From Diabrotica undecimpunctata (Eukaryota > Arthropoda > Insecta > Coleoptera > Chrysomelidae), in the NCBI RefSeq assembly GCF_040954645.1, contig NC_092808.1, forward strand, positions 83,883,389-83,947,388: a stretch of DNA of 64,000 nt. Reading direction: 5' to 3'. Position numbers and translations under genes: made by a program. Positions within the stretch are counted from its first letter, which is position 1; the number at the start of each line of letters is the position of its first letter. The notes below the pieces were generated by a model that had not been told where the DNA came from, searched no databases, and saw only the letters and a list, made by a program, of their open reading frames with translations. This document shows positions 49,578 through 59,983 of this stretch, one piece after another.

Positions 49578-49645
<68 letters not shown>
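49578..49645. repeat. (AT)n microsatellite at PLE end
   Basis: About 33 AT units next to the PLE terminal region. Confidence 0.96.
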
Positions 49646-49646
<1 letters not shown>

Positions 49647-49699
49647 CTCTTTTGGATGGGTTGGAGTCAATAAAAGGGCTATTGGTTAACTATTTTTTT

Positions 49700-49745
49700 A
49701 TATCTCGAGCTTTCAATTGTGTTTACAATTATTATCAAGAGCTGC
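49700..49745 (-). ncRNA. Hammerhead-like motif with U3/A8 in place of C3/G8
   Basis: Minus strand: CTC (stem I), TTGATAA in the core position, one unpaired T, AATTGT pairing with ACAATT around AAAC (stem II), GAAA, the palindrome AGCT (stem III), C17, then GAG pairing with CTC. The core departs from consensus at two positions, C3 to U and G8 to A, which pair with each other in the known fold, so base pairing is kept. Confidence 0.7.
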
Positions 49746-50205
49746 TAAAAAAGACAAAATATCGTACAAGGTTGAACTAGAAAGAAAAAACAATTTTTTT
49801 AACAATTTTGTTAACTTACCAAATAAAAATTAGTTTAGTAAATACAAATTGCTGCTAATACATCTTAAAAATAATTAATATAAAAATGTCCTAATCTAAT
49901 AAATGCTTCTCTGAAAATTTTTAGTATAATTTTGAAAACATTTTTTTAATACAAAAACAATTGAATTTATAAATAAGTTAAAATAGCAATCAATTACAAA
50001 TAAGCCTCAATGTCATAAATACCAACTAAAAATTTTTATTTTTATTTTTGACAATTATATTGCCAAAAATAAAATTTTGTTTAAAAATTCTTTTTTGTTT
50101 AGTAACAAACAAGAAGAAGATTTATTCACCGTTGACAGATGTCTGAAAAAATGTAACAGATATATGGAGAATTAAATATGACATTTTACAAGTTTTATAT
50201 ATAAA

Positions 50206-50520
50206 TTATAAAGAAAGAATATAATTATAAATTTTGCTTAGATTTTGAATTTCTGATCTTTTGTTTAAATTATTATCACTTTTGCTAACACAAACCATTT
50301 CCAAAAAAGTCCTTTTAAATTTATTACTTTCACTACATAAAATTTTAATTTTATCAAAATCCATAATATGGTCTTTATCGATTACATGCTCTGCCAAAGC
50401 ACAAGATGGTTTTTTTAATTCTGCAATCACTTTTGTGAGAAATAATGCGATTTGAAAGATTTCTTCCGGTCTCACCAACATATTCAGCCTCACACTGAGT
50501 ACAACTAATGCTTGTGCCTT
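50206..50520 (-). pseudogene. PLE GIY-YIG endonuclease domain
   Basis: One minus-strand frame reads SCTQCEAEYVGETGRNLSNR and IISHKSDC, in which YVGET is the second half of the GIY-YIG core and C-x-x-C the zinc motif. A frameshift follows; the other frame continues KPSCALAEHVIDKDHIMDFD and KFKRTFLEMVCV, the conserved C-terminal region, to a stop at 50206. The core is well preserved. The same frame is fused upstream to a LINE endonuclease, a junction produced by insertion or deletion and not a real fusion protein. Confidence 0.85.
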
Positions 50521-51430
50521 GATTAGTCTATGGTCGCTGCCTGTTTGGAATGTATTTATTATACTGATATCTTTTACTGTAGCAATATTGTTGGGTAGAA
50601 TGAAGTCAATTTCGTTCTTAGTGATTCCATTTGGTGCTACCCAAGCCCATTTTCTGTTTGATTTTTTCTTAAAAAATGTACTTGCAATTGGCATGTTTTG
50701 CTAGTGGCTAGTGTGCAAACTGAACCAGTCTTTCTCCCATCTCATTTCTATCACCGACACTCCATACTTTCCCACGACTTGTTCTTTGTCATTTCTCTTT
50801 CACTCTTTGGCATTAAAGTCACCAAATAAATGACTTTTATTGTTATTTAATGCTTGATTTATGTTACCGTTGAAGTCCTCTATTTCTTCGTCAGTGTGAG
50901 TAATCGTTGGGGCATATATTTGTATAATTTGTATATTGTATCTCTTTGATAGTTGTAGGGTTAGTCTAGCTACTCTATCTGAGTTACTAGTTATTTCTAC
51001 TATTCTTTGATTTCATTTCTTGTTAATTACGAATCCACTACCACCTGTTCTGCCTGTTGATGTGCCTCGGTAGTAGAATGTGTTTCCTGACGCTAATTCC
51101 AATAGCTCTTCATTTTTTCCCATTTTATGTTTTCTGTCCCATTCTGTCCCATTTTATGTTTTCTGTTTCTTTTTCCTGTTCTACAAGTCTGCATTGATTT
51201 GATAGAAAGCGACAATTATATGTTCCTATATATAACGTTGCTGTTTTATTCGGGTAGCGTTTTAGACTCCGCAGATTCTTAGCACCCTCTGCCATCCAGC
51301 TTGATCCGAAACTTGGCCCATTTCGGAGCCATTTGGGCCTACCGAGAATGAGGGCCATGATTTGAATGTCTCGTTCACGTTGGGGGTTGTGATGCGTACC
51401 TTACTAGGCTGCCTCAGTGCGGCTTGGCGG
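50520..51430 (-). pseudogene. RTE-like LINE 5' region with endonuclease domain
   Basis: Near the 5' side a frame reads TLYIGTYNCRFLSNQCRLVE, the start of an exonuclease-endonuclease-phosphatase-type LINE endonuclease, and preceding it (to about 51430) is a GC-richer leader. Downstream frames are broken until NRKWAWVAPNGITKNEIDFI and TFQTGSDHRLIKA (50520-50690), the last catalytic block (SDHR) of the domain. The RT that should follow is missing; PLE sequence starts there. This is the only LINE endonuclease domain in the window. Confidence 0.8.
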
Positions 51431-51529
51431 TACATATTAAGGCAAAATATGCAATATTATTGCCCCAAATTAAGATAGCCATCCAAGACTAGTTCACACA
51501 TTTAAGCATTTCAACTTTAACTGGACAAC

Positions 51530-52115
51530 TAGAACTATAGTAGGCAGTAAAGAACCAATAAGATGTATACTGGAAGTCGAAGTTATTAGTCAAAGGAATA
51601 CAATATCCAGCTGTAGGGACGTTGGAAAAAAAGTAAAAGATCAAGTACAAAGAGGAAATAGATAAGCAGAATGCCTTAATAACACTACATGGCATAACCG
51701 ACACATTAACATTAAGATGAAATCAAGAATATATAAGGCAGGTATAGGACCAATAATGACGTAAGCATCAAAACAGGATGCAATACAACCAAAAGACAGA
51801 GGATGCTGGAAACTGTCAAAATAAAAATTCATAGAATTTTCATGAAAGCTGAAAGTTCAGAAAACACGCTGCGAGACCGAATAAGATCAGAATAAAATAT
51901 AATGTACATGGTATAAACAAATGGGCACTAAGCAAAAAAAAATGCAACAATCACATCCGTATTATGACGGACACAAGAGGTTTTGACATTGCAAGGGATC
52001 AATCACCAAGTTTTAGAAGAAATAAACCTACCATGCAAGAGATGAAGTGAAAAATTTTCCGTATAGGCAACAATCCACCAATAAATAAGTAATTTTGCTA
52101 ACATAAAAAAAGAAG
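51530..52115 (+). pseudogene. LINE thumb-to-tail relic
   Basis: Plus-strand frames give VEVISYRNTISSCRDVGKKV, then MKSRIYKAGIGPIMTYASKQ and after indels ENTLRDRIRSE and DIARDQSPSFRRNKP, matching the second RTE-like family (compare 9113-9575). It ends in an AAGAAGAAG tail near 52110. It lies head to head with the minus-strand LINE endonuclease. Confidence 0.7.
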
Positions 52116-53124
52116 AAGAAAAATAGAAGACTCTTTTCGTTCTTAGATGAAATCTTTTAATAGTTTGCTAATCGCTGAAATAAAATATTCTTGAAGAACT
52201 AACTATAGCGTTATTCTCTATCTAATTTCCTATTGCAACGAGTCGACGCATTTTTTATATATTTTCAGAGGAACTTTCTGAACATAGTAAAAGCTTTTAT
52301 TTTATTACTTATTAACGTTGGTACCTTTCCTATTATAAAATATTTTTAGAACTTCCGCATTGACGATTTTTTGTATTTAAAAGTATTCTTTTATTTATCT
52401 TTAGCAAAGACAAACTCGTAACTTTGTTAATTATTTAATTTGGAGCTACTATCAAAAAAACTTTATCCCTTGTCGTTGACTTGTTAATTACGCCACCGTT
52501 ATTGTCAACTTTAAAAGTTATTAATCTGTTTGTTTTGAGAATTAGTTCCAAGCAGTTTTACGTTGAATGTTTATTTCAATTACTCTTCCCGTAATATTTT
52601 TTAGTAAAGTTTTAGTAAAGTATAAACCACTGGATTTTTAATAAATCAATTTTAGACTAGATCACCTTTAAGAAAAGGGCTATTTACAATTTGTAAAAAT
52701 ATGCTTAATTTAATTGATAAACTTCATAAATCTACTTTAAATTTATTATCGAATTATAAGTTTTGGATTTTTATTAAATAAAAGTATAAACCGAACAATT
52801 AACGATACTCAATACTCGATAACGATAACAAAAATAACTGAAATAAAGAAATATTATATAAAGCAAAGCAATTTATGACCAAATCGAAGTTAAACGACTT
52901 CAATAAATTTAGAGCAAAACTAGAAAAAGCTGCTATTTACACCCTATGATAAAAGTAAATAACATAACTCTTACAAAGAACTTAATAAACGGGATCATGT
53001 TTATTTTGAATAAAAATTAAAGAAAAATCAGCTGCAACGTCCTCCACCAAGACAGTTAAATATGGACGATAAGCGATCAAAGGCATAATTTTCAAATTAT
53101 TTTAAAATGTTGTTATCAGTAGTA
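52116..53124. other. AT-rich intergenic, nothing recognised
   Basis: About 1 kb without supported features. Confidence 0.4.
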
Positions 53125-53248
53125 ATATCCCTAGGACATTGATAACAGACGAGATAATTTCATGACAATCGAAAGCTCGAGAAACTTGTCGAGAGCTTGA
53201 GAAATTTGTCATGAAATTATGAGGCATGCATCAATGTCCGAGGGATAT
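53125..53248. repeat. 124-bp imperfect palindrome
   Basis: ATATCCCTAGGACATTGAT on the left is mirrored by ATCAATGTCCGAGGGATAT on the right; inside them ATAATTTCATGACAA is mirrored by TTGTCATGAAATTAT, and AAGCTC by GAGCTT. It lies 57 bp beyond the end of a tyrosine-recombinase fragment. Confidence 0.85.
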
Positions 53249-53304
53249 TCGGCGGATATTTTTTCGAAAAAAAAAATCATACTTAACTCAACATAACGAA
53301 ACAT

Positions 53305-53618
53305 TTATTTATTAAAAGTACAGTTAGTGAAAGTACAATTATTAAAATTTAAGTTAACATTAGATTCGTTGCTGTCCTCTACTATAGAAGATTTATTACC
53401 ACGCATAATATTTATAATCTTTTTGTGGTGTTCTTGATTGAGATTCAAGTATGGTTGTATAGAATTCTGATTGCCATGACCAGTAATTTTCAGCAATTGT
53501 TGTTCTTCTACACCATTTTTTGCTAATTCGCTAAAAGCAGTTGATCTAAATCAGGGAGTGATTAGTTATCTTTTTCTCCTTTACATTCAAGCCAATTGCT
53601 TCAGCAGAAGATTTAGTT
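53305..53618 (-). pseudogene. Tyrosine recombinase C-terminal fragment (Crypton-like)
   Basis: The minus-strand frame 53305-53496 begins LKITGHGNQNSIQPYLNLNQ, the GH and catalytic Tyr region of tyrosine recombinases, and ends with repeated NNCTFTNCTF. Upstream frames give KEKKITNHS and RSTAFSELAKNGVEEQQL, the H-x-x-R box, split by a 4-base insertion between NHSL and RST. So the Arg, His and Tyr of the active site can be seen but not in one frame. Such enzymes cut and rejoin DNA at short sites; in animals they occur in Cryptons, DIRS/Ngaro elements and domesticated genes. Which applies is not resolved, since the N-terminal half is not found. Confidence 0.7.
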
Positions 53619-53640
53619 TATTTATTTATACTTTGAACAT

Positions 53641-54004
53641 TCTCATTGCCGAAACGTGACATTTTGAAATTTATTTGGATGAAGTTGTCAAACTCGATCG
53701 TGTTGTGATAGGGATTGAAAATTGCACTGAATGCAATTATCAGTCTAATGTTGACATGATTGGGTGAAATTGTTCCACATGACACAAAATGACGAAATTT
53801 GAATGGTTGTTAGAACAGTCGAAAAATTATCATATTAACTAACGTTTAACAAACGTGAAACTTTAAGTACTGCGGCCAATTGGCTCATTGTACATCTTCC
53901 GTTCTATTATAGTTTATTCTAATTTTTTAAGAGAGTGTAAAGTGGATTATTCAAACTATACATTACTTTTTCAGCAGAACCATGGCCTTAAATAATCGAG
54001 ACAA
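53641..54004. other. Intergenic, nothing firm
   Basis: Could contain eroded upstream recombinase sequence (SRFGNENVQS on the minus strand) but no motif supports it. Confidence 0.35.
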
Positions 54005-55736
54005 TTTTTATTTATTTTTTTTTATTAAAAAGAAACATTTCCGCATCCACCAACATGTTATTAGCGGCGTTACTCAGTAAACAAAACTTTAAATCTGATA
54101 CAAAATATTAATTGACCTTAGGTAATGTAATAAGTTTTTTACGTGACAGTTTTCTCCTAATAAATCTGGTAGAGTATTTGGTATATTGTTTATTTAACGT
54201 TCTCTATGGTATTTTGGATACTCAATTTACAAATGGACGACGGTAAGAGGCGTAGCACACAGGCCGCACAGGGGGCGTTCACTGGCCGAAAGTAAATACG
54301 AGTGTGTGATCTTAGTGTGTCCTATACGTAGGCGCGTTAGAACCGTTTGAATAAACCGTGTACTAGCACTAGTTTTCCACTGTCGTGTATCTGGTTTTAG
54401 CGATCTTAATTTAGATTGCGATAGAAACAATTCGCGCTGCCACTGACCAATCACTTTTTGTTTAAAAAACGTTTTGAGATCTTTACATAAACTCTCACGC
54501 ACTATTTCAGATTCCGCACTTGTTGATGCAGCACGAGCACTACTGTCTGCCTCTTCATTGCCGATAATTCCTATATGCGATGGGATCCATATAAATTTAG
54601 GAGTTATGTGGTTTTCTTGGGCGATTTGTAGTTCAGTTTTTATTAGTTGTTCTAATGGCTGTTTAGGATACAGATGCTGTATTACAAGAAGAGAGCTGAC
54701 CGAGTCGGTGAGAAACAGAGCTTTTGAAATTATTGAAAGGTTTGCATGTTTAAGGGCAGGGTACAAAGCAAACAGTTCAGCAGTGAAAACACTTGAGCTA
54801 GGCGGTAGTTTTAACTTGAAAATAGACGTTGGAGTAACAAATGCACAACCAATGCGATCATTAGTTTTAAAGGCATCGGTAAAGATGTTTGTGCAGTTAA
54901 GGTAGTCTCGTTCAAGAATCTCATTTAGTTTGTTTTTGATTAGTATGTTGTTATTGCATTTTTTTGAGAACTCTATTAGAGAGGTGTTGCAATTTGGGAT
55001 GCTTATTAACCATGGAGTCGGATGTTGGATTTTGCAGTAAAATACATCTGGAATTGTTGTGTCAAAATTATTTAGAATTGAAGTTACTCGTATGAAAAGC
55101 TGCGAGATCGATCCGAAGTGCAACATTGTGGATTGTGTCTAACGGTTTTAGGGTACTCTTGGTTGCGGAGGCATAAACAATTAAACCGTAATCGAGTTTG
55201 GATCTAATTAGTGTTTTATACAGAAGGAGTAGTGTAGAGAAGTCGGAACCCCAAAAACGATTTGATACGGTTTTATGCAAATTGAGTATTTTGTTGCATG
55301 TTAGCGCCAAGTTTTGTATGTGCGTTTCCAGGAAAGTTTTTGATCCAGCCACATACCAAGGAATTTCACGGAGTTTTGGAAGAGAATGATGCTATTGGAT
55401 GATTTTTCGTAAACACCACATCAGTTGTCTTTATAACGGAGAATCTAAAGCCTGTCATAGCGGTCCATTTATCTAGTTAGGTTAAAAATGTCTGTACTAT
55501 TCTGCACAGATTCTTTTTGTGCTCCTTTAATGTACACCACTAACTCGTCGGCATAGAGGCGAGCTTTGTGGGGTACCGTTTTCTGCAATATAAAAATCAG
55601 AATAAACATTATCAACTCTTACTTGAAAAGAAAAATCTTTTAACAAATTTTTGATATTGGCTAAGCAGTGTCCTATAATTTTGGATGCGTGCAATTTTTT
55701 AATGATGTTGAATCTCCAACACGTATGTGATGTCAT
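54005..55736 (-). mobile_element. 5'-truncated I-type LINE with RNase H
   Basis: A minus-strand non-LTR element beginning inside the RT palm at 55736 and ending near 54005 in an A-rich, ATAA-like tail. The presence of a RNase H domain after the RT separates it from the RTE-like LINEs of the window and fits the I group. Confidence 0.8.
54227..55736 (-). pseudogene. I-type LINE RT (partial) and RNase H
   Basis: 55527-55736 holds an RT segment ending NGTPQSSPL, the motif B region usually G-x-PQGS-x-LS. 55068-55352 is the thumb region (LLLLYKTLIRSKLDYGLIVY, LDTIHNVALR). The long frame 54227-55126 (299 codons) is the connection and RNase H: NIFTDAFKTNDRIGCAFV with the first Asp (Gly-Ser replaced by Ala-Phe), FTAELFALYPAL with Glu, FLTDSVSSLL with Asp and WIPSHIGIIGNEEAD with His and the last Asp. 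The end (RPLCGLC) is the start of a zinc-knuckle-like tail that continues past a stop. RNase H residues are all visible; RT catalytic YADD is lost between fragments. Confidence 0.82.
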
Positions 55737-56222
55737 AATACGTTAAATACTCTGTATAGTAATGCAAAACCCAATACTATAAAAACAAGAATTATATGTC
55801 TGCTATATCATGTGGTTAATAATTATCCTGTAGCATTCCATATGTTTTTCAACTCATGAAAAATTACGTAATACAATCAGTGAATTTCATTTAAAAATGT
55901 GATTTCAAATTACAAAATTTACTGATATTCGTAGCTATAACATAGCTAAAACAATAAAATCGGTTTTTAACTCAATCAAAAATAAATACTTTCAAAATTA
56001 TAAAAATAAGTTTTATTATTTTCAATATAATTAAATTATATTCCTTTATATATTTAATATTCCACTCTGGCTTTCTTCTGCCTGATTTTTTCACGTCTAG
56101 ATCTTTTGCAACGTCAACTGTATCTTCTCTGGCAATTAATACCTTTTAGTGTTTAGTCTTTGATTACCATTTATTTTACTTAATTTTGTCTAACTAAACT
56201 TATTTTATTCTTATTTCGTTAA
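55737..56222. other. AT-rich intergenic, nothing recognised
   Basis: No supported feature. Confidence 0.4.
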
Positions 56223-58648
56223 CCCTTAACTACTGACGTGGATGTTTCAGGACGTAGACTCTGACATGCGGTATGTCATACCGTTGCCTATTCTCCTTTG
56301 TTTTTAATATGAATTTATCTTATATCACTGTATTTGTTTTTTATATCAACTACGGAATGATTCTTCACATTGCTGTAGCATTATATACTGCTACAAGTAA
56401 AATAAACTTTACTTTTTCAAGAATATTATGAATGCATGCATAATATTTAAAAAAATGGTGGACGTTACTACAAAATCGTTTATAAACTAAATTACAAGAA
56501 AAATTTATTACTTGTGACTAACAAATGGTAAAATAATGTTAAAAGAAACAGACTAATGATTTAAATTTAATGAGAAACTAAAATACAAACTCTGACAATA
56601 ACCAAAAATTAAAATAAAATAACTAGTCATTTTGCGCGCAAGGTCCGCAATTTTTCTTTGTACACTGTAAGCACACTGGTTTTCCACAAGAAAAGCACAC
56701 ATAAAATGTATTTTGCTTTAATGCACTTGGGCATAAGTAACACGTCTTCTTTTTCTTAAGCCTTTCTTCAAAATCTGCTTCTTTTTGGCGTTTTTGTCCT
56801 AGTATTCGTTCAATACCAAATAATAATTCTCTCGGGATTCTGCGATTTTCGAGTCTTCTTTGCAGATGAGGTAAAACTAATTGTTTCGCCAACTTCTTTG
56901 TGTAGTTTAGCCTTTCCATATTATCTTCTTGTAGTGATTGGTGCACAACATGCGAATTAACAGCTATATCAATGATGCGGTAAAAAATAGTAAATGGCCA
57001 TCGGCGAGAACGACGTTTTACAGAATATTTGGCACATTTGGCATCTAAAGTATCGACACCTCCTTTCATACGATTATAATGAGCTATAATTTCTGGTTTT
57101 CTAGTAATCTGATCCGTGCCTATTGAATGGTGCATCGAAGTAAAACAGCCCTCGATTTTTTGGGCACATGGGAAAGTAGGGATAAACTTTTCGTAAATCC
57201 GTAAGTAGTTGAATTTACTTGCCTACATCGGTGTGGCTATTATTCCGGAGGGATTTCCCGTTTATTTTTCTTGAGGGTTCCCACATACGTTAACTTCTTT
57301 ACTTCTAACTGCTTTACTAATTCTATAGAACTAAACCAATTATCAGCTGTGATATTACGGTTAGTTCCATAAATAGGTTTAGCAAGCCGAAAAACAGATT
57401 GAGTTGGTTTATTCATCTTCTTTTCTTCCTCAGATAACCCAGTTTTGTCAGTGTCCTTGCCTCCATATATATATAGGCATTGTATAAGTAACTTGTTCGT
57501 GCATCAGTCAGACACATTATTTTAATGCCATATTTCACATGCTTATTAGGCATATACATTTTAAACCTACACATTTCCCCAAAGCCGACCAACATTTCAT
57601 CAATACAAACACATATGCCTACGGAATACAGTTTTTGACAATTTGATATGAATATATTAAATATGTTACTAATGGCTGCTGTTGGATCTATCTTTTTTCT
57701 TTCTTCTCTATCCAGAGGGTTATCAAAACGTAAACATTTTAGAAATATTGCAAATCTTTCTTTTGACATAACACATCTGAACATATCTCTACCAGTGCCA
57801 TCTGTAGCAAATATAAAATTTATATCTTCGTCATTGGATTTGAAATCTGATGAGTATAAAAGCAATCCAAAAAAGGCTTTTAGTTCTATTTCATCAATTT
57901 CATTTAGTTCTGGTCTATTCATTCTTTTATAGTTTTCACGAATTGCACGTAATTTATTATTTGTCCATTTACGTATTTCTTGTATTATATCCTCAGAAAT
58001 AAGAAAATTAAAAAACAATGATGAAGTTTCGTTTCTTACATCTCTGGACCGCACAGCTGGTACTTTTGTTAAAGGTTGTGTAACGGAGTTCTTACAGTTT
58101 TCGAGGGTTCTGTAGTAGACCACTTTTTTGCCATAAAAATATGACTTACCATTATCATTTAAATGATATTCGTCTTCAGAACTTTCCGACTGCTCACTTC
58201 CGGTGTCGTGTGAACTTTCAATACATACTTCTTCGCTTGCATCGTCAACATCACTATCAATAAAATATTCTAAATCACTAGGTACTTCGTCAGCCCATTG
58301 AGATAAAACAGCCTCAAAATCATCATCTGAAAGCTTTACAGTTTTGCGGCTAAATTTAGAACAACTGGATGAACTTGCTGTCATACTAACAGCAAAAGAA
58401 TACACTACACTGCTTTTAACTATAGAAACGTATATACTGACATGCGGTACTTGATACCGCAAGAAAACTTTATGTCAAAGTAGCTCAAAGACTAAACGTG
58501 TACTAAAACTGCAGCAGTTGAGAGCAGGTACAATTAAACCCCACTTGAAGGTACACAGATGGTGTTCTAAGAATCTTTTATAAAACACGTTTTACAACAA
58601 AATATATTTTCGGCTCGGTATGGCATACCGCATGTCAGTGGTTAAGGG
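56223..58648 (-). mobile_element. piggyBac-family transposon, full length, TTAA-flanked
   Basis: A 2,426-bp element flanked by TTAA (56219-56222 and 58649-58652). The ends read inward CCCTTAACTACTGAC and CCCTTAACCACTGAC (one difference). A subterminal motif ATGCGGTATG-CATACCG, itself palindromic, follows directly on the right and after a 24-base extra segment on the left. The transposase inside is on the minus strand and is only mildly broken. Different family from the 611-2952 copy. Confidence 0.93.
56623..58462 (-). pseudogene. piggyBac transposase, few lesions
   Basis: The upstream frame (57413-58462, 349 codons) may start at 58462 or, more like the family, at the internal MTASSSSCSKFSRKTV (about 58383). 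It has an acidic N-terminus and ICVCIDEMLVGFGEMCRFKM with the first catalytic Asp. At about 57450 a frameshift occurs; the correct frame continues GLSEEEKKMNKPTQSVFRLA to NITADNWFSSIEL (about 57310-57345) with the second Asp. Further breaks precede the frame 56623-57135, which holds KGGVDTLDAKCAKYSV with the third Asp and the C-terminal cysteine-rich domain CYLC, CFSC, CLQC, CGPC. All three Asp residues are present, so only two or three indels and stops inactivate it. Confidence 0.9.
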
Positions 58649-58652
58649 TTAA

Positions 58653-58860
58653 TTAGGTATTTCTTAAATTTTTATATCATCATGGATTTCTACCTAGCTG
58701 TAAACATTACAGTAAGGTAAGTACAGTAACGAAAGATTGCAGGGTCGTTATGTAATATTGCTGTATCATATATTATTTGGAAACAGGCTCTTTTCAATGT
58801 TAAAACAATATTAACAATATTCCCAGTAGTTTCTCGATTGGGGTGTGCAATAGTAGCAGC
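58653..58860. other. Short intergenic flank
   Basis: Nothing recognised. Confidence 0.4.
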
Positions 58861-58879
58861 ATATATGTATATATATGTA

Positions 58880-58944
<65 letters not shown>

Positions 58945-58985
58945 AAATATGAATAATTTATGTGTGTGTGTGTGTGTGTGTGTGT
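58861..58985. repeat. Compound microsatellite (AT)n then (TG)n
   Basis: (AT)n with GTAT interruptions (58861-58940), a short unique stretch, then about 12 TG units (58961-58985). Confidence 0.95.
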
Positions 58986-59977
58986 CTATAGGTGTCATTT
59001 TCAGTCAACAAATTTTATAGTTTATGACATAGTTGCAGTCCGTATATCTTATTATTAGTTGATATGCGGGTATTTATTTGGTTATACTTTATTCATCCAT
59101 GTCCTATTCTTTTATACATCTATGAGACCTTTACTATTATTCATTAGTATGCGCCATCCCAGTATGAGAACTTCCCTACTCAGTCTGTTTTTTGCGTACT
59201 ACTCGAGAGTTTAGACTCAATATCAGACTAGTTCAGAACGAAAACTTTGGTGTAGTCATACATTTATTTAAATCTTTTAAGCAAGAAACTATTAAAAATT
59301 TGTTTAGAACAAATATTATTTTATTTGAATAAATATTTTTATGTTTCATATTCTTTATAAACTTTTTGCTATCAATTATAATAAAATTAATGTCTTCCTT
59401 TTTACTTCTTGTCAATATTCAAATTCACAATTTCAGGTTTTTCATATATGTAGCTTTATATTTCATATTTATTTTGTGTAATATCAAAATTTTACACCAC
59501 AACAAAGCTTTAGAAAGTATGTGGCGAAGGTCAGTTAAACGTAATAGGTACAAGTATAACAAAGTTTTAACAACCCACGAAGGCAAACAATAATTATGCG
59601 ACCCTACAAAAGTTTAAATTACAATCAAGAAAGCAATGTAACTGGAAATTTCCACTGTAAATGTAAAATAACGCCGCTCTTGAATTTTGTTTGTGTACTT
59701 TTACTGCTGTAAAAACGTGTTAAAACTGTAGTAGGACAAGAAAATTTATAATTTTTCAGTATTATGAAACATTTTCCTTACAAGTCTCGGTATTAGATTT
59801 TCTTTTCAATCTAGCAAGGGGACAAATTTAAATCACTTTGTTCGTTGAGCACACATATATCAAAGAAAAGCAAACACATTTTATTAGTTGACTTATTTTG
59901 TCGTTAGGTTAAAATTGCTTTCCTGTCCACATTCGATAAACGAATGCATTCGTAGCCATTCGTTTAGTTTTACTAGT
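58986..59977. other. AT-rich intergenic, nothing recognised
   Basis: About 1 kb without supported features. Confidence 0.4.
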
Positions 59978-59983
59978 CGACTA

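Larger units (their letters stand above)
49650..50520 (-). mobile_element. Penelope-like element, 3' portion
   Basis: On the minus strand a GIY-YIG endonuclease (50206-50520) is followed by about 460 bp of AT-rich sequence, a hammerhead-type motif (49700-49745) and an (AT)n array. Same order and spacing as the plus-strand PLE at 11240-12260. The reverse transcriptase is absent: just upstream lies a LINE endonuclease instead. Confidence 0.8.

Noticed and set aside
54474..54905. A 143-codon plus-strand frame
   Set aside because: Shadow of the I-type LINE RNase H frame on the minus strand, which has the catalytic residues.
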